A stretch of DNA of 64,000 nt from an uncultured Croceitalea sp. (lineage in GTDB: Bacteria > Bacteroidota > Bacteroidia > Flavobacteriales > Flavobacteriaceae). The position numbers and the translations under genes are program-made. How positions within the stretch are numbered: position 1 is the first letter of the stretch; each line of letters opens with the position of its first letter. The stretch is taken from the NCBI GenBank assembly GCA_947503285.1, contig CANNDD010000002.1, positions 682,001-746,000 on the forward strand, given 5' to 3'. Under the pieces are notes generated by a model that worked only from the letters and a program-made list of their open reading frames with translations, made no database searches and was not told the origin of the DNA. This document shows positions 26,661-34,038 of this stretch, piece after piece.

Positions 26661-28266
26661 TAAATGTTTCATTGTAAATGGAAAATGCCCGAACATCAAT
26701 TAAATCTGGGTAATATTTCACGACCTCTGGTTGTCGTTTTTTCAAGTAGCTGCCAGGATCCCATTTTCCATTTCCATTTTCATCAAAAATGATTCGAAAA
26801 CCGTAGCGTTTTGGCTCTAAATGATTGAATTCAAAAACTTTTGGTTCCGTAGCATAAATCTCACGTAATTTTTCCCCTTTATCTGAAATTAATTCTACAA
26901 TCAGAGGGTATTTCACCTTTCCTTCCAAGTTCAATGTCAAGTCCCCATAATCGGCATAGCTACCAGTACTCAACTTGTACTGAAGGGTGTCATTTTGTTC
27001 CCCGAAAAAATCTTGTATGGCACCGGGCAAGAGTGAAATGTAATAGTCTTGATTATCAATTATTTCAAAATCGAAATCCACTTTATTTTTTACGGTGTCC
27101 AGCGATACGCTGAAAGGCATTTGAAGGGAATCTTTATCCAAAATCCCGATTTGTGCCGTATCAAGTTGTACCAATGGGGTCGTGGCCAGAATTTCAAATT
27201 TATCATTGAAACCTATCTTACCTCGCTTGGGGGCGTCTAAACGAAGGGTGTCCAATGGAAGTTTTCTGGTTTTGACCGTAAAGGTATCGACCAGTTTCAA
27301 GGTATCATTGGTAACCGTGAACATAATGGAATCAATATCTGTGGGTGTCAACCAATAGTTAATAGTGTCCCGTTCACGATCTTTATTGATTAGGGTCTTA
27401 ACGGAATCGGGCAGTTGGGTCAACGTTTCGATATTGAAGTCATTTTCATCACCATTATACCCAAAAAGAATCCTATTCTTTGCGACGTAACTGGGTACTG
27501 AAATACTATAATCGGGCTCTTCCATAAAAAGGTTCAAAAGGTAGACCGAATCGGTGGGTAGGGTGATGGTGTCGGTCAAAAATCCAATTTTATCGGATCG
27601 TTGGTCAAACACGTTGTTTTTTCCTTTATCCGTAATGCCCGTTAAAATATACTTTCCTGCCTTTAGATTGTTCAACGTGAACAAGGGCAAACTATCTGAG
27701 GTATTGGCAATGTAGTTAGGGGGGTACTTGTAAATGGTCGAATCATTGTAAGCACTATCTATCTCATAAAGCATTACGCTCACAAAAGTGTCCGCATTTC
27801 TATTGAAAGCATCTTTGACGGCACCCGATAGGGACAATGAATCAATATAATCCCCCGTTGAAAAAACGTAGCTCAGAAAGCTGTTCGGATTACCCTCGTT
27901 ATGGTCTACGATACTTTGTCCGAAATTTATGGTGTATGTGGTGTTCTCACGAAGGGTATCCTTAAAAGTGATCTCGATGAACTTACTGGCGCCGCCCAAC
28001 GGTTTTATCTCTGGGGTATATTTCAACGGGGGCGAAATGATCAATTGGTTCTGAACATCTTGAAGTTTAATATATTCATCGAAATAAAGCCGAATACTCT
28101 TACTATCGAAATTAATGCTGAGGTTTTCGGGATCTGTTCGAAGCAGTACCGGTGGTGTAACATCTTTTGGTCCACCAGAGGGATTTCCCCTTCTAGCACA
28201 TTGCCAGAAGGCAAAAATGAAAAGCAACAGAAATAAGAAGCATAAAAGCTTTTTTAACAATGCCAT
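26647..28266 (-). CDS. Lipoprotein with N-terminal Ig-like (Big_5) domain
   Basis: About 539 residues from the chosen start. The signal peptide 'MALLKKLLCFLFLLLFIFAF' ends in WQC, and the mature protein begins 'ARRGNPSGGPKDVTPPVLLR', the standard opening of a Bacteroidota Ig-like-domain protein (Big_5, residues about 30-130). The rest is beta-rich and ends with 'YGFRIIFDENGNGKWDPGSY' (a DxNxNGxxD loop, possibly calcium-binding). An ATG eight codons earlier (28290) is possible but gives an odd N-region. Role unknown; cell-surface or periplasmic by signal. comF lies 54 bp upstream on the same strand. Confidence 0.85.
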   Translation of the reverse strand: MALLKKLLCFLFLLLFIFAFWQCARRGNPSGGPKDVTPPVLLRTDPENLSINFDSKSIRLYFDEYIKLQDVQNQLIISPPLKYTPEIKPLGGASKFIEITFKDTLRENTTYTINFGQSIVDHNEGNPNSFLSYVFSTGDYIDSLSLSGAVKDAFNRNADTFVSVMLYEIDSAYNDSTIYKYPPNYIANTSDSLPLFTLNNLKAGKYILTGITDKGKNNVFDQRSDKIGFLTDTITLPTDSVYLLNLFMEEPDYSISVPSYVAKNRILFGYNGDENDFNIETLTQLPDSVKTLINKDRERDTINYWLTPTDIDSIMFTVTNDTLKLVDTFTVKTRKLPLDTLRLDAPKRGKIGFNDKFEILATTPLVQLDTAQIGILDKDSLQMPFSVSLDTVKNKVDFDFEIIDNQDYYISLLPGAIQDFFGEQNDTLQYKLSTGSYADYGDLTLNLEGKVKYPLIVELISDKGEKLREIYATEPKVFEFNHLEPKRYGFRIIFDENGNGKWDPGSYLKKRQPEVVKYYPDLIDVRAFSIYNETFIITN

Positions 28267-28319
28267 AAGCCCGTAGTAGATTCTAAACAAAGAAACAACA
28301 TATTCAAAAACCTTTAAAG

Positions 28320-29036
28320 TTAATTCATTAGTTTGGGTACAAAGGCCATTGTGGCCACGTAGATTTCTATTCCTTCAATCCTATTCAATGCACTGCAGCA
28401 GGCTTCGATTGTTGCACCCGTAGTGATAATATCGTCTACCAAAAGCACTTTTTTATGGGTCAGCGATTTGCCATTATCGACCTCATAAAGATTTTTTTTG
28501 TTTTGCCATCGGTTCAACCTTGTTTTCTTGGTCTGTGTTTTCGTGTTCGCCGTTTTTAATAGGGCATTGGCCTTAAATTCTGCCTGCAGGTGTTTGGCAA
28601 GTTGCCTTGCAAAGGCGTCGACCTGATTATATCCTCTTTTCTTTAATTTTTTGGGATGTAATGGAACGGGTACCACAATATCGATATGGTTCAGATACCC
28701 ATTGGCAACTATGGTTTCCCCATACCAGTTACCAATAAAATCCCCAACGATTTCTTGGTTTTTGTATTTCAAGTGGTGCAAAAGGTTTTTTACGATGCCG
28801 GTTTTTGAGAAAAAAAGGAAGGAATTGGCTTTGACGATGTGGGCGCGGCCATAGAAAACACGGTCAATTTCGTTCTCTTGGCCAAAATTGTAATCGGTAA
28901 TCGGCAAATCGTGTCGACAAACGGTACAAAGTAGGTGTTCTCCACTGATTAATGGTGCATTACATCCAAAACAACAGTACGGCAATAGTATTGAGTTAAT
29001 ATCGTTTATTATCTTTGAAACCCTATAACCAAACAT
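28320..29036 (-). CDS. comF: ComF-family phosphoribosyltransferase-like protein
   Basis: A 238-residue protein. The N-terminal zinc ribbon shows 'CCFGCNAPL' and 'LLCTVCRHDLP' (CxxC pairs, residues about 19-45). The C-terminal PRTase domain has the signature 'VLLVDDIITTGATIEACCSA' (about 196-215) and 'VPVPLHPKKLKKRGYNQVDA' (about 120-140, the ComF RGYNQ motif). In naturally competent bacteria ComF helps DNA uptake and interacts with replication-repair proteins; its activity elsewhere is less clear. Confidence 0.92.
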   Translation of the reverse strand: MFGYRVSKIINDINSILLPYCCFGCNAPLISGEHLLCTVCRHDLPITDYNFGQENEIDRVFYGRAHIVKANSFLFFSKTGIVKNLLHHLKYKNQEIVGDFIGNWYGETIVANGYLNHIDIVVPVPLHPKKLKKRGYNQVDAFARQLAKHLQAEFKANALLKTANTKTQTKKTRLNRWQNKKNLYEVDNGKSLTHKKVLLVDDIITTGATIEACCSALNRIEGIEIYVATMAFVPKLMN

Positions 29037-29061
29037 ACCTAGACCTACCTATTTAGCTTAA

Positions 29062-29958
29062 ATGGAATCTCAAGATACCACTTTCAACTATAAAATAATT
29101 CTGGCGGCATTGGTAGCGGTGATAATTGCTATGCTCATAGCTTTTTATTACAGTTATGCCCAATCACGGAATGAGTTGAGTTATCTTGAGGATGAAAAAA
29201 AACTTCTGGTCAAAGAAATGACCTTAATGAAGGCCGAGGTAGATCGTTTATCAGGTGAAAACGAAATCAATGAAATCGATTTGCGATCTTCCCAAGATCA
29301 GATACAAAACCTATTGGACTCCGTTGGCCAACTCAATTTTAATATCACGAAACTTCGAGAAAACCAGAAGGCACTTCGGGTGTTGGAAGCGAGGTATGAC
29401 AGCCTGAAATTAAAGAACAACTTTTTACGCTATAACAATGGGGTGTTGACCGAGCGGTACGAACGTACCCGTCGTGAAATTGACGAATTAAGGGGTAAAA
29501 CCAGTTCTTTGCAACAAGCCGAAGCGTTGGCACGACAAAAAACCAAAGAGCTGGCCCGTGAACTAAAGGTCAAAAGCTATCTCAAAATGGAAGGTGCCGA
29601 GGGTAGTGGTTTTCGATTACGGGCGGGTAGACCGTTAAAAACCAATAAGGCTTCGACCATTGAAAAACTAAGGGGTTGTGTCACCATTTTAGGTAACCCG
29701 AATGAAGAAGGTGATGTAAAGGTCATCTATCTTCAGTTTTTGAATCCTGATATGAAGGTTATTGAAGACAACGCCAATGTCGTTGCCGTTAGCGGTAATA
29801 CCTATAGTAAACGGGTTGAGGTGGTCTATTTGGGCAAAGAATTAAGTGTTTGCGATGCGATAACCGTTCCAGAAGGCTCGTTAACCGAAGGGATATACAC
29901 CCTAAATGTTTTTGAAGACGAACGACTACTGTCTTCAACCGAATTTCAATTAAAATAA
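29062..29958 (+). CDS. Membrane-anchored coiled-coil protein, unknown function
   Basis: A 298-residue protein with one N-terminal transmembrane segment ('IILAALVAVIIAMLIAFYYS', residues about 10-30), a long coiled coil (about 32-190, rich in Leu/Glu/Lys, e.g. 'YLEDEKKLLVKEMTLMKAEV') and a compact C-terminal domain (about 190-298) containing 'RGCVTILGNPNEEGDVKVIY' and 'SVCDAITVPEGSLTEGIYTL'. It lies between comF (divergent) and glycyl-tRNA synthetase. It resembles chromosome-partition-style coiled-coil annotations found in Bacteroidota, but the function is not established. Confidence 0.8.
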   Translation: MESQDTTFNYKIILAALVAVIIAMLIAFYYSYAQSRNELSYLEDEKKLLVKEMTLMKAEVDRLSGENEINEIDLRSSQDQIQNLLDSVGQLNFNITKLRENQKALRVLEARYDSLKLKNNFLRYNNGVLTERYERTRREIDELRGKTSSLQQAEALARQKTKELARELKVKSYLKMEGAEGSGFRLRAGRPLKTNKASTIEKLRGCVTILGNPNEEGDVKVIYLQFLNPDMKVIEDNANVVAVSGNTYSKRVEVVYLGKELSVCDAITVPEGSLTEGIYTLNVFEDERLLSSTEFQLK

Positions 29959-29995
29959 ACTTCACTCTTTTTGGCCATTATACTATTTTTGCGCA

Positions 29996-31537
29996 ATGGC
30001 AAAGCAAGAAGATATTTTCAAAAAGGTTATTTCACATGCCAAAGAATACGGTTATGTATTTCAAAGTAGTGAGATTTATGATGGTTTGAGCGCGGTATAT
30101 GATTATGCCCAGAATGGGGTTGAGCTCAAAAAGAATATTCGCGAATATTGGTGGCAGGCCATGGTACAGCTCAATGATAATATCGTTGGCTTGGATGCTG
30201 CTATTTTCATGCACCCCACTACTTGGAAAGCCTCAGGTCATGTTGATGCCTTCAATGATCCTTTGATAGATAATAAAGATTCTAAAAAACGTTATCGCGC
30301 CGATGTCTTGGTAGAAGATTATGTTGCGAAAATAGAAGCGAAGATCGATAAGGAAGTAGCTAAGGCGGCCAAACGTTTTGGCGACAGTTTTGATAAAGCA
30401 CAGTTCTTAGAAACCAATGGTCGTGTTGTTGAGTACCAAAAAAAGGCCGATGGTATTCTAAAGCGATTAGGGAAATCATTGGAAAATGAAGATTTGGCCG
30501 ATGTTAAAGCCTTAATCGAGGAATTGGAAATTGCCTGTCCGCTTTCAGGTTCTAAAAACTGGACCGAGGTAAAACAGTTCAACTTGATGTTCGGCACCAA
30601 ACTCGGTGCTTCGGCTGATTCTACCATGGACCTATACCTACGCCCAGAAACGGCACAAGGTATTTTTGTAAACTTCTTGAATGTTCAAAAAACAGGACGG
30701 ATGAAGATTCCGTTCGGAATCGCCCAGACCGGAAAAGCATTCCGCAATGAAATCGTGGCAAGACAATTTATTTTCAGGATGCGTGAGTTCGAACAGATGG
30801 AGATGCAATACTTCATCAAGCCAGGTACCCAACAAGAATGGTATGCTAAATGGAAAGAGAAGCGTATGAATTGGCACTTATCATTGGGTATGGGCGCGGA
30901 CAATTACCGTTTTCATGATCATGAAAAGTTGGCACATTACGCTGACGCTGCTGCGGATATTGAATTTAAATTTCCATTCGGATTTAAAGAATTGGAAGGA
31001 ATCCATTCCAGAACCGATTTTGATTTGAGCCAACACGAAGCACATTCGGGTAAAAAACTACAGTATTTTGATCCAGAAGAGAACAAGAGCTTTGTACCCT
31101 ATGTTCTAGAAACATCCATTGGTTTAGATCGAATGTTCTTGGCCGTTTTCAGTAATTCATTACAAGAAGAAGAACTCGAAAATAATACCACGCGAACCGT
31201 TTTGAAATTACCGGCGGTATTGGCCCCTACAAAAGCAGCAATTTTGCCCTTGTTAAAACGCGATGGATTACCAGAGGTGGCGAAGAAATTGGTTGACGAT
31301 TTAAAATGGGATTTCAACATTGCCTATGATGAAAAAGACGCGGTAGGGCGTCGCTACCGTCGACAAGATGCCGTCGGCACACCTTTTTGCATTACAGTCG
31401 ACCATCAAACCTTAGAAGATGAAACGGTGACTATTCGGCATCGCGATACCATGGAACAGCAACGTGTTGCGATTACTGAGCTAAAGGGTATCATCGCTAA
31501 AGAAGTGGACATGCGCGAGTGGTTAAAGCGTATTTAA
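29996..31537 (+). CDS. glyS: Glycyl-tRNA synthetase (homodimeric, eukaryote-like type)
   Basis: A class II synthetase of 513 residues, single chain, of the alpha2 GRS1 type used by Bacteroidota, in place of the separate alpha/beta subunits of E. coli. Motif 2 region: 'GIAQTGKAFRNEIVARQFIF' followed by 'RMREFEQMEMQYF' (about 240-273). Motif 3 region: 'YVLETSIGLDRMFLAVFSN' (about 368-386). The anticodon-binding domain follows ('LAPTKAAILPLLKRDGLPEV', C-terminal). The N-terminus has the usual 'IFKKVISHAKEYGYVFQSSE'. A TATTTTTG stands only 4 bp before the ATG; that is too close to be its promoter. Confidence 0.95.
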   Translation: MAKQEDIFKKVISHAKEYGYVFQSSEIYDGLSAVYDYAQNGVELKKNIREYWWQAMVQLNDNIVGLDAAIFMHPTTWKASGHVDAFNDPLIDNKDSKKRYRADVLVEDYVAKIEAKIDKEVAKAAKRFGDSFDKAQFLETNGRVVEYQKKADGILKRLGKSLENEDLADVKALIEELEIACPLSGSKNWTEVKQFNLMFGTKLGASADSTMDLYLRPETAQGIFVNFLNVQKTGRMKIPFGIAQTGKAFRNEIVARQFIFRMREFEQMEMQYFIKPGTQQEWYAKWKEKRMNWHLSLGMGADNYRFHDHEKLAHYADAAADIEFKFPFGFKELEGIHSRTDFDLSQHEAHSGKKLQYFDPEENKSFVPYVLETSIGLDRMFLAVFSNSLQEEELENNTTRTVLKLPAVLAPTKAAILPLLKRDGLPEVAKKLVDDLKWDFNIAYDEKDAVGRRYRRQDAVGTPFCITVDHQTLEDETVTIRHRDTMEQQRVAITELKGIIAKEVDMREWLKRI

Positions 31538-31715
31538 ATTTCGATACTAAAAGTAGCGGAACGATTTGCACATTGTTGTATGTCATTGTGCTTCAAAGTG
31601 TCCGCAAATTCCGATATTCCTTGGTTTGATTTTAAATGATTAAGGGCAGCATCTTATCTCGGTATTGGATTATGTAAATGGATTGCCTAATAATGCACTT
31701 TGTATTAAAATTGGC

Positions 31716-31758
31716 TTAAAAAGGCCTGCTTTTTATCTAGGCGTTTTGCTGGCCTTTA
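31716..31758 (-). terminator. Terminator of the decayed S41 peptidase gene
   Basis: Arms AAAGGCCTGC (31720-31729) and GCTGGCCTTT (31748-31757), one mismatch, followed on the minus strand by TTTTT. The last codons of the peptidase remnant lie in the loop. Confidence 0.5.
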
Positions 31759-32070
31759 TTTTTTCCTCTAACAACGCAATAGCCTTCACAATCAATGGGT
31801 CGGCACCATTACGTATTTCTTCAGGTCGGTTTACCAACTTATGGTCAGGGGGGATTCCAACACCCTCATAATTCACCATATCAGGTGAAAAATATTGTTG
31901 GTGTGATAGCGTTACCTTCCATTTATTCGGGAGTCTAAAACCATATTGATCAGAGAGCATGCCATCGGTATTGTCACCAACGATTGTGACATACATATGG
32001 TAATTCTCGTATGGCTAGAGGTGAACTCTTCAGCCGCCCTAGCCTTCCAATCACTTATTATTGCCCTAGG
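31733..32070 (-). pseudogene. S41-family peptidase, frameshifted C-terminal remnant
   Basis: An open 87-residue stretch (31733-31996) reads 'YVTIVGDNTDGMLSDQYGFR', 'LPNKWKVTLSHQQYFSPDMV' and 'NYEGVGIPPDHKLVNRPEEI', the C-terminal half of the S41 (C-terminal processing peptidase) catalytic domain. Just upstream, in another frame, 'ISDWKARAAEEFTSSHTRIT' (about 32000-32060) matches the segment with the usual serine region (T-x-x-x-S-A-A-E-E-F), with Ser apparently replaced. The two pieces are joined by a frameshift and no N-terminal part exists. A further open stretch up to 32165 ('YVDSQGDLEKFGHSYKDRQ') is unassigned. Confidence 0.75.
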
Positions 32071-32165
32071 TATAAAGCCAAAACCTTGTTTTGGCGGTCT
32101 TTGTAACTATGCCCAAACTTTTCTAAATCACCTTGACTATCCACATATTGCGGTGATATAATGGG

Positions 32166-32690
32166 TTATTTTTTTAGAACCCCTAAATAGTCGATCCAAG
32201 GTCCAACTTCGTTTTTGTATTGTTTCGACATAACCCGTGATATTTGTGCTAAATGACCTAAATCGTGAACTGCCCAAGTCGAAATAAGTTGCTTTAAATT
32301 CACTTCTCCGAATTCTGGGTGGATTCCTGTTCGATTCAAATCGTTAAGTGTAATATTTAGGGCATTCAATTCGTTGAGATTCCTCCTTCTCAAATCCCTA
32401 AATTCATGTATTAGTCCACTAATTGTCTTTTCTTGATTTTCGGTCAGTTGGGCATATCTGTCAAATGGTTCAAAAAGTTTGTTCTCGGATTCGCTTAAAA
32501 TGGTTTTTATTCTTACCATCCAGTCTGTTTTCTCACCAAAAATTAAATGCCCAACAATATCAAATGGACTCCAAGTATTTTCACCTTCATTATTTTCAAT
32601 CCATTCTTTAGATAAACCGTTCAGTAAAGCATCTAAAACCAGAGGGGTTTTCGCTAAAATTTCCAATGATTTACTTAATTCGAAGTTCAT
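32166..32690 (-). CDS. DinB-family protein
   Basis: A 174-residue four-helix DinB-superfamily protein. Metal-type histidines occur in 'WSPFDIVGHLIFGEKTDWMV' (about residues 41-60, GHL) and 'STWAVHDLGHLAQISRVMSK' (about 136-155, HDLGH); the third is possibly in the central helix. The arrangement H...HDLxH is the family's usual metal site. It sits just outside the left end of the cassette array, on the same strand, with the IS110 remnant starting about 20 bp upstream of its ATG. No attC follows it, so it is probably chromosomal. Confidence 0.85.
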   Translation of the reverse strand: MNFELSKSLEILAKTPLVLDALLNGLSKEWIENNEGENTWSPFDIVGHLIFGEKTDWMVRIKTILSESENKLFEPFDRYAQLTENQEKTISGLIHEFRDLRRRNLNELNALNITLNDLNRTGIHPEFGEVNLKQLISTWAVHDLGHLAQISRVMSKQYKNEVGPWIDYLGVLKK

Positions 32691-32710
32691 TCTTATGTTT
32701 TTTGATGTAC

Positions 32711-32791
32711 TGTAATGAAATCATGGCCGTTTGATGAAAATTATGTGTTTAAATTATCATAGTAAGAACTTGTTGTTTACCTCAGTTCTTT
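32711..32791 (+). mobile_element. 3' remnant of an IS110-family element
   Basis: The plus-strand frame reads 'VMKSWPFDENYVFKLS' then stop, matching the end of the intact IS110 transposase at 41864 ('AIAKSGLPYDENYVSKLN'). The non-coding 3' end also matches: AAGAACTTGTT and CTCAGTTCTTTGTT occur in both. Everything further upstream in the transposase is gone. As in the intact copy, the right end directly abuts a GTT core 7-mer of an attC site. Confidence 0.8.
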
Positions 32792-33916
32792 GTTGTGTGC
32801 AGTTATTTCTTTTTTAATGTTTAAAGCGAGTTCTTCAAGCCTATCATCTATTCCTTTTGATAGTGCGTTACCTCCGAAACTGGCATTCGATAATACAGCA
32901 ATTCCAATGTTAGATTCTGGGAAAACCATAAGCCAATTCTGCATTCCCCAAATTCCACCGTGATGACGATAACATACTTCGTTCTCAATTTCAACAATAT
33001 TCCAATGATATCCGATATCAAAACCGTATTGGGTCCTGAAAAAGTTTTTATGGGATTCTTGAACTTCTGGTATTGATTCGTTCAAATGGTATTTGATATA
33101 CTTGATTAAATCCTTTGTGTTTGAATGAATGCCAGCAATTCCGCCCCAAAGATTGTTTTGAAAATGATCTTGTGGTTGCTTCTCTCCATTGTAGCCTTGT
33201 ATCAACAAAATTTTGTCGTTTGCATTGAGGACAAATTTGGTGTTTGTCATTTCGTTTGGTTCTAAAATATATTGCTCAATCAGTTTTTGATATGGAACTC
33301 CATAAGTTTTTTCAAGGATATATGCAGTTATTTCAGGTGCAGTATTTGAGTATTGGAATTCCGTTCCGGGTTTAGAGCTTATTTCTACCTGATGCAATCC
33401 ATTCCAAAATGCTTTCTTGTTTTCATCATTAGGCGGAAAATTTGGAAAACCGCCTGTATGAGTTATGATATCTTTAATTGTTATTTTTTCTCCTTCGTAT
33501 TCAAAATTAGGATATTCCTGTGGTAAATAGTTACGAATATCATCGTCAAGCGATATTTTACCATCAAGAACCGCCTTTGCAACCATTGTTCCGGTAAAGG
33601 TCTTGGTTACAGAGGCCAGTTCATAAAGCGTAGAGTCGGTTGGTGGGTTTTTCTTGTTTGGATTTTGTTCGCCAAAATGAAATGTAGTTTCTTTTCCGTT
33701 ATTGTAGAGTGCAATTGAAACGGAATGAATTCTGTCATCATCTAAAAACTCGGTAGCAAAATGTTCGACAATTTCCTCTGGGCTTTTGTTCTCGATTGAT
33801 TTATTTCGATTGCAACTGACTATTAAAAAAGTTACAAATCCAAAAAGTATTGTTTTCTGAATGTTTCTTATCAATGTTTTTCGATTTTTGGTAATTGCAC
33901 ACAACGTTTTGTGCAT
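32777..33916 (-). CDS. Serine hydrolase (beta-lactamase/class C-like), cassette gene
   Basis: A lipoprotein-like penicillin-binding/serine hydrolase of about 379 residues. Motifs: SxxK in 'YELASVTKTFTGTMVAKAVL' (SVTK, about 100), YxN in 'FQYSNTAPEITAYILEKTYG' (YSN, about 185), and HGG in 'CYRHHGGIWGMQNWLMVFPE' (about 325). The signal 'TILFGFVTFLIVSC' ends in a lipobox. The first ATG (33916) lies inside the neighbouring attC; the next usable start is TTG at 33874, giving a normal lipoprotein signal, so the start is uncertain. The last residues (KELR-stop) are encoded by the IS110 remnant, so the native C-terminus has been replaced. Confidence 0.85.
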   Translation of the reverse strand: MHKTLCAITKNRKTLIRNIQKTILFGFVTFLIVSCNRNKSIENKSPEEIVEHFATEFLDDDRIHSVSIALYNNGKETTFHFGEQNPNKKNPPTDSTLYELASVTKTFTGTMVAKAVLDGKISLDDDIRNYLPQEYPNFEYEGEKITIKDIITHTGGFPNFPPNDENKKAFWNGLHQVEISSKPGTEFQYSNTAPEITAYILEKTYGVPYQKLIEQYILEPNEMTNTKFVLNANDKILLIQGYNGEKQPQDHFQNNLWGGIAGIHSNTKDLIKYIKYHLNESIPEVQESHKNFFRTQYGFDIGYHWNIVEIENEVCYRHHGGIWGMQNWLMVFPESNIGIAVLSNASFGGNALSKGIDDRLEELALNIKKEITAHNKELR

Positions 33917-34030
33917 TGTTAGTCACGTGGTTCAGTAACTAATTTAATAAACAAGAACTTGCCAGAAAAAATTCCGAAGGAATTTTCAAGTAGGCGAGAA
34001 CCAAGCAATTGATTATACATGCTGTTGTAT
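33899..34030 (-). repeat. attC-like site, 132 bp
   Basis: Core 7-mers ACACAAC (33899) and GTTGTAT (34024) bound an imperfect palindrome whose centre holds the hairpin AAATTCC / GGAATTT. It closes the cassette of the 34039-36126 serine hydrolase. Confidence 0.75.
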
Positions 34031-34038
34031 GCTGTTTT

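Noticed and set aside
29984-29991. TATTTTTG in front of glyS as its promoter
   Set aside because: It lies 4 bp before the ATG, and the only nearby TTG is 10 bp upstream, too close for the consensus.
31561-31590. GCACATTGTTGTATG...TGTGC near glyS as another attC site
   Set aside because: Only a GTTGTAT core resembles the sites; there is no second core or long palindrome.
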